A stretch of 64,000 nt of DNA from assembly GCA_900542495.1 (NCBI GenBank), contig UQNW01000004.1:105270-169269 (forward strand), written 5' to 3'. A program made the translations under genes and the position numbers. A model generated the notes under the pieces. It was given only the letters and a program-made list of their open reading frames with translations. It was not told where the DNA came from and searched no databases. Below are positions 9,091 to 18,128 of this stretch, one piece after another. This DNA comes from an uncultured Roseburia sp. Lineage in GTDB: Bacteria; Bacillota; Clostridia; Lachnospirales; Lachnospiraceae. The first letter of the stretch is position 1. Every line of letters begins with the position of its first letter.

Positions 9091-10125
9091 TTATCCAAGA
9101 TATGCTTTCAACAGTTCAAATGTATTTTTCACGCCGTCCACATGGCTTCTCTCATAACCGTGGGATGCATAAACGCCAGAACCGATCAGTCCGTGGCGCA
9201 CATCATATCCGGCGGTCAGTGCCACATCCGCATCTGATCCATAATATGGATATACGTCTACCGCAAAATCAATATTGTTCTCTTTTGCAGCCTTTACCAG
9301 TCCATTTACCACATCATAATGGTATGGACCGTGACTGTCCTTCGCACAGATCGATACCTGTGTCTCATCACAGACAAGTCCGTCGCCGACGCAGCCCATA
9401 TCCACAGAGATCACTTCCGTTACACCTTCCGGAATGGAAGCTGCTCCGCCATGTCCTACTTCCTCAAATACGGTAATGTGCTGGTAGATCATCCGGTCCG
9501 GTGTCACATTTTCCTCTTTTAAGTATTTTGCATAACCTAATAAAATACCAACGCTTAATTTATCATCCAAGAAACGGCTCTTGATATAACCGGATTCTGT
9601 CACAGTTGTTCTCGGATCAAAGCAGACAAAATCGCCTGTCATGATACCAAGTTTCTCCACATCTTCTTTGGATTTCACCTTTTCATCCAGAACGACTTCC
9701 ACAGAATCATAGCTTCTCTTTGTGTCATTATATTCGCCGTTTACATGAATAGACGCATTGATAAGCTGCAACGTTCCGTCGTATTTTCCGTTAAAACGGG
9801 TAATGACTTTGCAGTTTTCTCCCTCAGCGTTGTTGGCATTCATGCCGCCGACTGCTGTCACACGGAGTCTTCCGTTTGCCTTGATCTCAGCGACCATAGC
9901 ACCTAAGGTATCAATATGTGCCTCTAAAAGTACAGCGTTTTCTTTGTCTTTTCCACCGATTGGTACAAGCACACCGCCTTTTACGGTGAGCTTTGGTTCA
10001 TAGCCAAGCTTTTTGTATTCTCCCATGACATAATCTGCCACCTCTTTTGTAAAGCCGGACGGACTGTCAATTGCCAGGATATTTTTGGTTTCCTCTACGA
10101 TATAATCTACATAATTTTTGCTCAT
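9091..10125 (-). CDS. M42-family metallo-aminopeptidase
   Basis: Cytosolic dodecameric (TET-type) di-metal aminopeptidase that trims short peptides. Family landmarks: EAHIDTLGAMV (metal ligand His70 and Asp72), the acidic catalytic region EEVGHGG near residues 220-226, SRFLDDKLSVG, and a C-terminal ASHGYERSH segment containing the last ligand His. The 344 residues are the normal size. It is separated from pgeF by 18 bases and probably belongs to that operon. Confidence 0.92.
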   Translation of the reverse strand: MSKNYVDYIVEETKNILAIDSPSGFTKEVADYVMGEYKKLGYEPKLTVKGGVLVPIGGKDKENAVLLEAHIDTLGAMVAEIKANGRLRVTAVGGMNANNAEGENCKVITRFNGKYDGTLQLINASIHVNGEYNDTKRSYDSVEVVLDEKVKSKEDVEKLGIMTGDFVCFDPRTTVTESGYIKSRFLDDKLSVGILLGYAKYLKEENVTPDRMIYQHITVFEEVGHGGAASIPEGVTEVISVDMGCVGDGLVCDETQVSICAKDSHGPYHYDVVNGLVKAAKENNIDFAVDVYPYYGSDADVALTAGYDVRHGLIGSGVYASHGYERSHVDGVKNTFELLKAYLG

Positions 10126-10143
10126 GTTCTTTTGCTCCTTTAT

Positions 10144-11019
10144 CTAATTTGTTTTCAGGCACAAAAATGCGCCAAGGTTTCCGCGTCTGCCGTGGCTTGC
10201 GCGGTGGGAAAACAGTAAATCCGGATTGCAGCAGGTACAGATGTCTGTGATTGCAAGATGTTCCGGTAAAACACCTGCTTCCAGCAGCACAATCTCATTT
10301 GCTTTCCAGAGATTGAGCTGGTATTTTCCGTTTCCCTTATCTATAAGGATTTCATTTTCGTGACCTGCAAATGCCTTTTTAAATTCCTCTGCTACATCCT
10401 CGCTCACTTCGTAACAGTCCTGACAAATGGACGATCCGATCGCACAGTATAAGTCTTCCGGTCTGCTGCCGTATTCTCTGTTCAGCGCCTCAATGGTCAC
10501 TTTTCCCATGCGGTTAACTGTTCCGCGCCAGCCGGAATGGCTCAAACCGATTGCGCGGTGCACCGGATCTACAAAATAAAGCGGTACACAATCCGCATAA
10601 AATGTTGACAGCACAAGCCCCCGCACATCTGTGATGAGTCCGTCTATATCCTGAAACTGGCGTTCTCTGGTAAGTCCGTTCCCGGCATCCTCACTTGTCA
10701 CTTTTCTGACATTGGTTGTGTGAGTCTGATCTGAAAAAACAAATTTATCATAGTCCACATCAAGTGCCAATGCCAGTCTTCTGTAATTTTCCCGGACGGC
10801 TTCCTCTTTATCTCCCCTTGTGAAACTTAAATTCATGGTAGAAAAAATGTCTTCACTGACTCCGCCAAGTCTTGTTGTGAATCCCTCTTTTACGATGCCG
10901 GTCGCTTCCAGCGAAGGGAAATGTAAAAGTGGCACTTCCACACCGGATTTTGTCTGATGAATGACCTCAACCGGTACGCCTGTCTGATTCTTTCTTTTCC
11001 AATTATGTTCCATTTTCAT
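10144..11019 (-). CDS. pgeF: Peptidoglycan editing factor / laccase-domain purine nucleoside enzyme (YfiH, DUF152)
   Basis: Single-domain cytosolic protein of the DUF152 family. Members remove wrongly built muropeptide precursors in E. coli and, in other work, act as purine nucleoside oxidases or phosphorylases. Conserved ligands are visible: TTRLGGVS near the N-terminus, ADCVPLYFVD, HSGWRGTVNRMG, and a late cysteine and histidine cluster CTCCNPDLLFSHR. Length 291 residues. The start at 11019 lacks a good ribosome site, so a start two codons inside is possible. It lies between yraN and the M42 peptidase. Confidence 0.88.
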   Translation of the reverse strand: MKMEHNWKRKNQTGVPVEVIHQTKSGVEVPLLHFPSLEATGIVKEGFTTRLGGVSEDIFSTMNLSFTRGDKEEAVRENYRRLALALDVDYDKFVFSDQTHTTNVRKVTSEDAGNGLTRERQFQDIDGLITDVRGLVLSTFYADCVPLYFVDPVHRAIGLSHSGWRGTVNRMGKVTIEALNREYGSRPEDLYCAIGSSICQDCYEVSEDVAEEFKKAFAGHENEILIDKGNGKYQLNLWKANEIVLLEAGVLPEHLAITDICTCCNPDLLFSHRASHGRRGNLGAFLCLKTN

Positions 11020-11065
11020 ACGCTGTAATATTTTCTAATTACATTTCTCCTGTTTTTTTCTGCAA

Positions 11066-11422
11066 TTAAAAACCCTGATATTCAAAAGCATTCTGAATCA
11101 CTTTGATCTTTTTCCCCAGAATCGCCGTCACATCAAATCTGCACGAAGTGTCCATGCCATATCCATGTGTCAGGCAATAATAGGAAGCTACCTTTGATAT
11201 CGTTCTCTGTTTTGCAGGTGTCACCGCCTCAAGCGGATTTCCTGTCCCACCGTCTGTGCGGTATTTTACCTCCACAAACACAAGATACCCATTCTGCCTT
11301 GCAACAATGTCAACCTCTCCCATACGACATCTGTAATTATATTCTAAAATCTCATACCCCTGCTGCTCTAAATACGCACCCGCCAGTTTTTCATAAGCAG
11401 TCCCAACACTTCTCTTATTAAT
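11066..11422 (-). CDS. yraN: YraN/UPF0102 nuclease-like protein, probable ATT start
   Basis: Small protein of the UPF0102 family with a Holliday-junction-resolvase-like fold (GEVDIVARQNG...VFVEVKYR, the E-x-K nuclease core). The only ATG in frame (11323) would remove about 33 conserved N-terminal residues. The open frame runs up to 11521 with no ATG, GTG or TTG. Family N-termini normally read M-N-K-R-x-x-G; here the matching position is ATT-AAT-AAG-AGA at 11422, preceded by AAGAGG 5 bases upstream. Starting there gives 118 residues, the usual size. It follows the ylqH-like gene closely, as part of the rnhB cluster. Confidence 0.82.
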   Translation of the reverse strand: MNKRSVGTAYEKLAGAYLEQQGYEILEYNYRCRMGEVDIVARQNGYLVFVEVKYRTDGGTGNPLEAVTPAKQRTISKVASYYCLTHGYGMDTSCRFDVTAILGKKIKVIQNAFEYQGF

Positions 11423-11481
11423 AGAAACCTCTTTTCCGCAAAACGCCGATTTTTTTGTATCTGCTATTACTTTTCCTGCAT

Positions 11482-11787
11482 TTAAGAAAGCATATCTGCC
11501 TGCTGCAGCTTTGCTTTCATCTTATCCATGTCATCCACAAACACAAGGATCTCCGCCACCACCTCATAAAGTTCCGGTGGGATTGTATCCCCTATTTCTA
11601 ATTTGGAAAGTGTTTCTGCAAGTTTATTATCCTTATAAAAAGGGATATCATTCTCTTTTGCTTTTTCAATGATTTTTTCTGCAATCTCGCCTTTCCCGCT
11701 CGCAAGGATCTTCGGTGCTTTATCGCCAGGTTCATAGGCAACTGCCACCGCAGTTTTTACTTTTTTCTTTTCCAGATTCCATGACAT
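11482..11787 (-). CDS. FlhB C-terminal-domain-like protein (YlqH/FlhX)
   Basis: 101 residues resembling the cytoplasmic tail of the FlhB/EscU export-switch proteins, without the membrane part. Visible: KKVKTAVAVAYEPGDKAPKI, then a GKGEIAEKIIEKAKENDIP helix, and the terminal IPPELYEVVAEILVFV segment. The NPTH autocleavage motif of true FlhB is not present. Stand-alone copies (YlqH in Bacillus) sit next to a FliK-like gene, exactly as here (24-base gap). A role in flagellar export is suggested by the family but not proven by this context, as no other flagellar genes are in the window. Confidence 0.85.
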   Translation of the reverse strand: MSWNLEKKKVKTAVAVAYEPGDKAPKILASGKGEIAEKIIEKAKENDIPFYKDNKLAETLSKLEIGDTIPPELYEVVAEILVFVDDMDKMKAKLQQADMLS

Positions 11788-11811
11788 ATCCGCTCACCAC
11801 CTCTGTCTTTA

Positions 11812-13692
11812 TCAGGCTCTCACATCAAAAGAATAACGATGCAGTGTTCCCGTCTGCGGCATATCTTTTCGCAGAAAATCATCTCCAAAATTTACCTTCT
11901 TTTCTTCCTTTGTCACCGTTATTGTGCACTGATAACCTTTTTCTTTCAGTTTCTGTTCCAAAACCGGAAGATACTTCTCCACCAGATCATAAGACGCATC
12001 ATCTGCCATGTAAAAATTCGTCTTCACTTTACGGTGCTGCATTTTCACGGAGACATCCGTAGAACCGAGGTGTTCGAGATCAAGATGTAAAAATGCACTC
12101 AGTTCCGCATCCGGATCTTTGAGGTTCTTTTTATTCGTATAAACATAAAGTTCACCGTTTGCATTCTGACCGGATAATTTCAGCGGCACCTGCACATAAG
12201 TATATGCCTGATTGAGCTGATTCATAAATTCAATATTGTTTCTTACTTCTGTGGCAGTATCCAAAAAAGCGGATTTGGTAATTCCGGCTTCTTTTAAGAC
12301 ATCTTCCACCTGTTTCATCTGCTGTTCCAGTTTTTCATAAAGCTGGCTGATTTTTTTCTCTTCTTTCAATTCTTCCGGTCTTATCAGCCACTGCTGCTCC
12401 ATGACATTTTGAAGCAGACTTTTATATTCCCTGCTGCCAAAAAGTTTTTGAACATTTGCGGATGCCGCCTCACTGTTTTCTGACAGAATCTGTGATACTA
12501 TGCGCAAAAAATCAGATACGGTCAGATTCTTATTCAGAGCCAATCCACCATTCTCCAGCTTCCCTACAGCGTCCTCCGCCATGAGATTCTGCGCCACACT
12601 CTCATCTTCCAATGTATTGATAAAAATCTCCTGTTCCATATCTTCCGGAAAAAGCTGTGTATCTTCCACCAGCGAAGGAATGTTCTCTAATAACTTTCCG
12701 AGATCAGACAGCTGCTGTTCTGACAGGATGTCCTGTAATGTCTGGTTGCCAGCAGATATTGCAGCGTCTTGTGCTGCCGTTGCTGCAGATGTCTGCTGAG
12801 TTTCTCCTGCCATTGTCTGTGTGCCAGATGTCTCTGTACCGGGTGTACGTGTGTCTATAACGTTCTGACCATTTACTGTGTCCGCACTACTAATCGTGCT
12901 CTGCCCGTCTGTTATATTCTGATCGCCAGTAATAACTTGTCCGCCTGACGTATTCTCACTGTCTGCCACCGTCTGTCCTTCGGGCGCATTCTCTCCACCG
13001 GAGATCTGCTCTGGAAGTAAAATGGATACAATTTTCTGGTTCAGCTGCACTGCCTGATCCGGTGTCAGACTATCTGAACCTGCAAGATTTGCAAGGTCAT
13101 TCATTACCTGATCCATCTCCTGCAAAATTGCGTGCTGATCCGTCATATAATTTTCAAACTGCGCTGCCATTTCTGTGGAAACAGGAATCCCAAGCTTTGT
13201 CATATTTACTACTGTAGTTACATCCACACCCGGATTCATATTGGCAATCCTTGCCATATTCATCAGGCTCTGCTTATCAATTGGCATCTGCTCTTTCATC
13301 ATCGCATCAACCATCGCAAGATTGCGCTCCGTCACCGGCACATTTCCCTCTGCCAGCGCATTGGTAAGAATCGGATTTCCACCACTGCCTGCGCCTGTGT
13401 AAGGCTTTATCTCGATTGTCTCACCGTCATTGCTTTTTACCTGAAAAAACATGGGGGTTCCCTGCGAAAGCTGCACTTTTCCTGACAGTCTTGCCGAGAT
13501 TGTCTGCCCATCACTCAATGCCAGTGTGACTTTTCCATTTTTTACAGAACTGACCGTTCCCTCAAAAACGCTTCCGGAAGACAGTTCTTCTAAGGTAGAC
13601 ACTACCTTCTGCATACCGGAAGCAGCTTTTAATTCTTCCGTTCCGCTTGAAACATTTCGGTTATATTGTCCTAACATATCGGATATGTGCAT
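11812..13692 (-). CDS. FliK-like hook-length-control domain protein (YlqG-like)
   Basis: 626 residues. The C-terminal part (about 510-600: PLKLSGQNANGELYVYTNKK, HLDLEHLGSTDVSVKM) matches the FliK C-terminal domain that talks to FlhB. The N-terminus has a small beta domain (FEGTVSSVKNGKVTLALSDG). Between about residues 225 and 315 is a long low-complexity stretch rich in G, Q, S, T, N with irregular GQ-x-N units. Unlike flagellar-cluster fliK, it lies in the rnhB-rbgA ribosome cluster next to the FlhB-tail gene, the arrangement known as ylqG-ylqH in Bacillus. Function unproven. Confidence 0.8.
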   Translation of the reverse strand: MHISDMLGQYNRNVSSGTEELKAASGMQKVVSTLEELSSGSVFEGTVSSVKNGKVTLALSDGQTISARLSGKVQLSQGTPMFFQVKSNDGETIEIKPYTGAGSGGNPILTNALAEGNVPVTERNLAMVDAMMKEQMPIDKQSLMNMARIANMNPGVDVTTVVNMTKLGIPVSTEMAAQFENYMTDQHAILQEMDQVMNDLANLAGSDSLTPDQAVQLNQKIVSILLPEQISGGENAPEGQTVADSENTSGGQVITGDQNITDGQSTISSADTVNGQNVIDTRTPGTETSGTQTMAGETQQTSAATAAQDAAISAGNQTLQDILSEQQLSDLGKLLENIPSLVEDTQLFPEDMEQEIFINTLEDESVAQNLMAEDAVGKLENGGLALNKNLTVSDFLRIVSQILSENSEAASANVQKLFGSREYKSLLQNVMEQQWLIRPEELKEEKKISQLYEKLEQQMKQVEDVLKEAGITKSAFLDTATEVRNNIEFMNQLNQAYTYVQVPLKLSGQNANGELYVYTNKKNLKDPDAELSAFLHLDLEHLGSTDVSVKMQHRKVKTNFYMADDASYDLVEKYLPVLEQKLKEKGYQCTITVTKEEKKVNFGDDFLRKDMPQTGTLHRYSFDVRA

Positions 13693-13774
13693 AATTCCGC
13701 CTCACTTCCTGCATGCTTTTTGCTTACTGTGCTTTTCTAGAACAAAGAGTTGCAGCATAAAACCACAATATCTC

Positions 13775-14536
13775 TCAGATAAAATTTTTGATAAAGCTGG
13801 CACGATGAATCGGAGACGGTCCAACTTCCTGCAAAGCCTTAATATGCTCCGCTGATCCATATCCTTTATTGGAAGCAAAACCATACTGCGGAAGGATTTT
13901 ATCATATTCGACCATCAGACGGTCTCTTGTAACCTTGGCGACAATACTCGCTGCCCCTATGGAAATACTTTTTGCATCTCCTTTGATGATTGGAACCTGT
14001 CTGATAGAAACTCCGGGAATCGTTACCGCATCATTTAATAATATATCGGGTTTTACACTTAATTTGCTTATAGCCTCACGCATTGCCTCATAAGTTGCCT
14101 GCAAAATATTAATCTCGTCGATCCGCTGCGGACTTGCCATTCCAATCCCGACAGCAACCGCTTTTTCCATGATCACACCATATAATTCTTCTCTTTTTGC
14201 CGCAGAGAGTTTCTTGGAATCATTAATGTACAAAATATCACAATCTTTTGGCAAAATGACTGCTCCGGCTACTACAGGACCGGCTAACGGACCTCTGCCA
14301 ACTTCATCGATTCCGCAGATATAACCGCAATCTGCATATTCGTACTCATATTTTTTCAGATTTTCAATGCGAAGCTTCTCTGCCTCTAATTTTTCCAGAC
14401 GCTTTTTTGCCTGTTCAACTATTTTCACAACGCCGGAACGCTCATCATTTTCATATGTCTGTATAAAAGAAGGCAGCTTCTCATCCTCCACTGCCTTAAG
14501 TTCTTCTTTGATCTCACCGATTTTTTTCTCTGTCAT
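13775..14536 (-). CDS. rnhB: Ribonuclease HII
   Basis: Cleaves the RNA strand of RNA-DNA hybrids and removes single ribonucleotides from DNA. The core begins with GIDEVGRGPLAGPVVAGAVI (first catalytic Asp and Glu), then NDSKKLSAAKRE, and the acidic site near SIGAASIVAKVTRDRLM with a late KGYGSAEHIKAL. Length 253 residues; the first 70 residues form a charged helical extension in front of the catalytic core, seen in several Firmicutes. It follows rbgA with a 68-base gap. Confidence 0.96.
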   Translation of the reverse strand: MTEKKIGEIKEELKAVEDEKLPSFIQTYENDERSGVVKIVEQAKKRLEKLEAEKLRIENLKKYEYEYADCGYICGIDEVGRGPLAGPVVAGAVILPKDCDILYINDSKKLSAAKREELYGVIMEKAVAVGIGMASPQRIDEINILQATYEAMREAISKLSVKPDILLNDAVTIPGVSIRQVPIIKGDAKSISIGAASIVAKVTRDRLMVEYDKILPQYGFASNKGYGSAEHIKALQEVGPSPIHRASFIKNFI

Positions 14537-14604
14537 GTTACCTGCCGCCTTTTATCCACGTTTTCACACAAGAAATGTATCCATTTCTAACATCTTTCCA
14601 TTTC

Positions 14605-15453
14605 TTATTCTGTATCCGGTCTCTCTAATGTAATTTTTCCAAGCTTACCGCTGCGGAATTCATCAATCAAAAGTGCTGCTGCTTTACTGTAATCTAATTC
14701 ATTTCCTTTGGAAATGCACTTCCGGTTTTCTGCGATCTGCTCTAAAATCTTCACAGGCGTTTCGGACTCATCCACACCGTAACGCTCCTTTAAAATACCT
14801 GCATAATCTCTCGTCAAAACCTTGATCAGTTCCAGAGACAATTCATCAATATTTAAAATTTCGTCTTTGATCGCACCGATCAGCGCCAGACGGAGACCTA
14901 CCATCTGATCTTCGAATTTCGGCCACAAAATTCCAGGGGTATCTAACAATTCCAGGTTCTTGTTCAGACGAATCCACTGTTTTCCTTTGGTGACACCCGG
15001 CTTATTTCCAGTCTTCGCACACGCTTTTCCGGCATAAGAATTGATAAAAGTTGATTTTCCAACATTCGGAATTCCCACAACCATCGCGCGGACAGGACGG
15101 TTCACGATTCCCCTTCTTCTGTCACGTTCGATTTTTTCCTTGCAGGCTTCCATAACTACATTTGTAACAGTTTTCATGCCTGTTTTCGTTCTCGCATCAA
15201 GACCGACGACATAGTAACCCATCTTTTTAAAATAAGCTGCCCATTCTTTATTCTGGTTTTCATCCGACAAATCTGATTTGTTCATAATGATCAGCCGCGC
15301 CTTGTTTTTTCCCAACTCATCAATGTCTGGATTCCGGCTGCTTAATGGGATTCTCGCATCCACAAGTTCGATTACCAGATCAATTAATTTTATATCTTCC
15401 TGCATCTGACGTTTTGCTTTTGTCATATGTCCCGGATACCACTGAAACTGCAT
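14605..15453 (-). CDS. rbgA: Ribosome biogenesis GTPase RbgA (YlqF)
   Basis: GTPase for a late step of 50S assembly. The motif order is circularly permuted, as expected: G4 NKSDL near residues 58-62 comes before G1 GIPNVGKST (about 125-133) and G3 DTPG (about 172-175). The start FQWYPGHMTKAKRQM is the family signature. 282 residues. It lies between lepB (22-base gap) and rnhB, matching the ylqF-rnhB order of Bacillus. Confidence 0.97.
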   Translation of the reverse strand: MQFQWYPGHMTKAKRQMQEDIKLIDLVIELVDARIPLSSRNPDIDELGKNKARLIIMNKSDLSDENQNKEWAAYFKKMGYYVVGLDARTKTGMKTVTNVVMEACKEKIERDRRRGIVNRPVRAMVVGIPNVGKSTFINSYAGKACAKTGNKPGVTKGKQWIRLNKNLELLDTPGILWPKFEDQMVGLRLALIGAIKDEILNIDELSLELIKVLTRDYAGILKERYGVDESETPVKILEQIAENRKCISKGNELDYSKAAALLIDEFRSGKLGKITLERPDTE

Positions 15454-15475
15454 ATTTTTTCCTCACTTTTCCTTC

Positions 15476-16057
15476 TTATAAAAATCCAAATTTTTTCCAT
15501 GGAGACACGCAGAACCACGCCTTGCCGATAATGTAGTCTTTTTTTACATTTCCGATATTGGCATAGCGGCTATCCTCGCTGTTATTACGGTTGTCTCCAA
15601 GGACAAAATACTCATCATCCTCTAACTTCATTTCCTCCGAGGCAAGTCCCGCCTCCTCGATTGCAGACACATCCACCTTCTCGTCAAAAAGTTCGCCGTT
15701 CACATAAACCGCACCATTCTGGATCAGCACCGTATCTCCCGGAACAGCGATCACACGTTTGACATAATAGTGGGATTTTTCATTTCCATTTGGCAGAAAC
15801 ACGATAATATCGTTCGGTTTCGGATCTGATACTTTATAGATAAATCTGTTCACTAAAATCTCATCTCCGCTTTCTAATGTTTCTGACATCGACTGCCCTA
15901 CCACACTCGTCCGCAATCCGATAAAATATACAAACGTAAATGCAATGACAAGCGTGATCATAATCTCAACTGTCCAGCTTAAGATTTCTTTCACGATCGT
16001 CATGTTTACTTTTTTCTTTCTTCTTCCGAAATTCAATCCGCTTCTTTTTCTTCTCAC
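15476..16057 (-). CDS. lepB: Type I signal peptidase
   Basis: Membrane serine protease that cuts signal peptides from secreted proteins. One transmembrane helix (about residues 26-47) follows a basic N-terminus. The catalytic Ser lies in GQSMSETL (Ser56) and the general-base Lys in YYVKRVIAVPGD (Lys100); GDNRNNSEDSR is the conserved box E. The frame is open to 16204, but the GTG at 16057 has GAGG (16067-16070) 9 bases upstream and gives a normal 193 residues, avoiding overlap with the sortase gene. It joins the surface module to the rbgA-rnhB run. Confidence 0.93.
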   Translation of the reverse strand: MRRKRSGLNFGRRKKKVNMTIVKEILSWTVEIMITLVIAFTFVYFIGLRTSVVGQSMSETLESGDEILVNRFIYKVSDPKPNDIIVFLPNGNEKSHYYVKRVIAVPGDTVLIQNGAVYVNGELFDEKVDVSAIEEAGLASEEMKLEDDEYFVLGDNRNNSEDSRYANIGNVKKDYIIGKAWFCVSPWKKFGFL

Positions 16058-16178
16058 TTTTGTTTTCCTCTGCTCTGTTGTCCGCAAATAATACATGTTA
16101 TAGATTACCACAAAGCTTGATTGTACGCAATTCGAGAATCGGATTTTCCAGATTTTATAAATGCATCCTTCCGTCCTT

Positions 16179-17027
16179 TTACCGGTAAACTGCCGTTTCA
16201 ACAAGTACCCCGATCACCAGATAACGATGATTCCGCTCGCCGTTGACACAGGTGGAAAGTGTGATAAGCCGGTCTTCTTCCCCGACTTCTAAATCTTTTC
16301 TGACATGCAGTTTATTGTCTGACACCGTCTCCTTCACATCATTTAAAAAACGATCTCTGTCCTCCCTGCTGTTGATCACATATTGTGCCGGAATATAAAC
16401 ATCTGTAAACTTTGCTGCTTCGTAGATTTCATAAGTAAGTCTTTCGTTTTCTGTATACACATAGATATAAGGATGTTCCTCAAAAAATGTTTCATCCTCG
16501 AAACTGTGGATACTTCCAAACATGGAACCATTTTTCATGTTATGTCCGTAAAAAATGGTATTATAATCGGCAAAATCTTTCTGGTTGCAATTATTTGTGT
16601 AAATACAGCCCGGATAACCCTTGCTGTGATCCAAATTGTAATCCAGATAGTAATTGTCTGTCTCTGACTGTAAAACCGGATAATCCACCTGCGTTCCCGG
16701 CACGACGATCCACGCATAAATATCTTCATTCTGTTCATGCAGCTGTCCGAAATCATAGACCGGATCACAGTAGATCACTGTTTCTTCTGTGCTCTCCTCT
16801 GTCTCCGGCTCTGCGATAACCGTCTCTGTTGCAGCACTTAACGCTTCTTCCTGTCTCATTTTCTCATATTCTAATTCCCGCTGTTTCACACTCCAGTGAT
16901 GATAGACCAGATAGCCTCCACAACACACGGCGATGGCACAGAGTATCAGCACAACTGTCCAATCAGCTGTTTTTCTCCGCCTTAATGCTCTCCGTTCTTT
17001 TTTCCTCTTTTCCCGCAATGTACTCAT
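16179..17027 (-). CDS. srtB: Class B sortase
   Basis: Membrane-anchored transpeptidase that cuts a sorting signal and joins the protein to the cell wall. After a basic N-terminus there is one transmembrane helix (about residues 22-44), then the catalytic domain. The catalytic His162 lies in FYGHNMKNGSMF and the nucleophile Cys260 in TLSTC, followed by Arg268 in NHRYLVIG. 282 residues. The start codon directly abuts the stop of the LCP gene, so the two are co-transcribed. The secreted SPKTA protein encoded just upstream is the obvious candidate substrate. Confidence 0.94.
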   Translation of the reverse strand: MSTLREKRKKERRALRRRKTADWTVVLILCAIAVCCGGYLVYHHWSVKQRELEYEKMRQEEALSAATETVIAEPETEESTEETVIYCDPVYDFGQLHEQNEDIYAWIVVPGTQVDYPVLQSETDNYYLDYNLDHSKGYPGCIYTNNCNQKDFADYNTIFYGHNMKNGSMFGSIHSFEDETFFEEHPYIYVYTENERLTYEIYEAAKFTDVYIPAQYVINSREDRDRFLNDVKETVSDNKLHVRKDLEVGEEDRLITLSTCVNGERNHRYLVIGVLVETAVYR

Positions 17028-18050
17028 TTATTTCTGCTCCTCGTAAAATAAATCGATGATTGTCTGCTGTACTGCCTCGTCATCTAAATAATACTCTTCA
17101 TATCGTTCTCCCATCTGGATATTTCCCTGTAAAATCTGCATATTTTCCTCATCAAAATTACAGCCTGAAAGTTCTGTCGATAAATATAGCACCTCGTCCG
17201 TTGAAATATCTGTCAACATATAGTCTGATAACTGGCTCATCAGGTTTACTGCCAATGTGGGGTTCTGTGTTAACGTTTTCTTAGCCTGACTGATAAATGC
17301 TTTTAAATATCTTTTCTGTCGTCCAATCCTGCTATATGCACTGCCGCTTACCGTGATATCTCTTCCCTGCACAAACTCCTGCGCCTCTTCTCCCTGCAAA
17401 TGCACCGTCGCACCCTTTTTGAACTTTGCATTATATAAGGTATAATCATCATCCATCTCAACCGTGACACCGCCGACTGCATCATTCACCATTCCTATAC
17501 AGCTTAAATTCATTGCGACATATCCATTGATCGGCACTTCATTTTTTAAAACATCTGCCACCTGTCCAATAACCAGTGAACAGCTTTTTTCCTGCCCGTC
17601 AGCATACGCATACTGCAATGCAAGCTGCCCGGTAAACGCACCCATTTCATTTCCATCTTCATCACACGCCACAATGCTCACCATTGTATCTCTCGGTATT
17701 GCCAGAATACGTATATTGGAATGTTCAAAATCAAGGGAAACCAGAAAGACTGCATCCGCCTGCCCGACACTTCCGCCATCATCATCACGTTCCCACATTG
17801 CCTCTTCTTTGTCCACGCCAATACATAAAATATTTACGATATCTTTTCTGTATTGGTATGTTGTTCCATGATAATCAATCACATTCCGAAAAGACGCCAT
17901 CTCCTCAAAGACATCCTGCTGTTCTGCCGCAATATTTGCTTCCAGATTCTTTTTTCCTTTATACCTTACCAGAAAAAATAGTAACACGAATATCCCAAAT
18001 ATGCCAATCAGAAAAATAATTTTTTGATATTTCTTTATTTGTTCTTTCAT
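17028..18050 (-). CDS. LytR-CpsA-Psr (LCP) family wall-polymer ligase
   Basis: Extracytoplasmic phosphotransferase that joins teichoic-acid or polysaccharide chains to peptidoglycan. One N-terminal membrane helix (IIFLIGIFGIFVLLFFLV) is followed by the LCP domain: INILCIGVD, ADAVFLVSLD, RILAIPRDTMVSI with the conserved Arg and Asp, and a later RIGRQKRYLKAF. About 340 residues. The ATG at 18050 is preferred over one at 18086, because the latter lies inside a terminator-like hairpin; its ribosome site is weak. The stop abuts srtB. The polymer is unknown. Confidence 0.9.
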   Translation of the reverse strand: MKEQIKKYQKIIFLIGIFGIFVLLFFLVRYKGKKNLEANIAAEQQDVFEEMASFRNVIDYHGTTYQYRKDIVNILCIGVDKEEAMWERDDDGGSVGQADAVFLVSLDFEHSNIRILAIPRDTMVSIVACDEDGNEMGAFTGQLALQYAYADGQEKSCSLVIGQVADVLKNEVPINGYVAMNLSCIGMVNDAVGGVTVEMDDDYTLYNAKFKKGATVHLQGEEAQEFVQGRDITVSGSAYSRIGRQKRYLKAFISQAKKTLTQNPTLAVNLMSQLSDYMLTDISTDEVLYLSTELSGCNFDEENMQILQGNIQMGERYEEYYLDDEAVQQTIIDLFYEEQK

Positions 18051-18061
18051 CTCTTTCACCC

Positions 18062-18099
18062 AAAACAAAGAAAAGCTATATGCCACAATGACATATAGC
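18062..18099 (-). terminator. Terminator-like hairpin between the SPKTA surface gene and the LCP gene
   Basis: Arms 18075-18082 (GCTATATG) and 18092-18099 (CATATAGC) with a 9-base loop. On the minus strand the hairpin is followed by TTTTCTTTGTTTT. It lies 30 bases past the surface protein stop and would limit read-through into the LCP-sortase pair, giving more substrate than sortase. Confidence 0.65.
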
Positions 18100-18128
18100 C
18101 TTCCTCAGATTTATAATTATATTCTTTA

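Noticed and set aside
11323..11323. ATG at 11323 as the start of yraN
   Set aside because: It would delete the conserved first third of the family fold; an upstream ATT with a ribosome site fits better.
11482..13692. A flagellar operon
   Set aside because: Only FliK-like and FlhB-tail proteins are present; no structural flagellar gene is near, and the pair is regularly found in this ribosome cluster.
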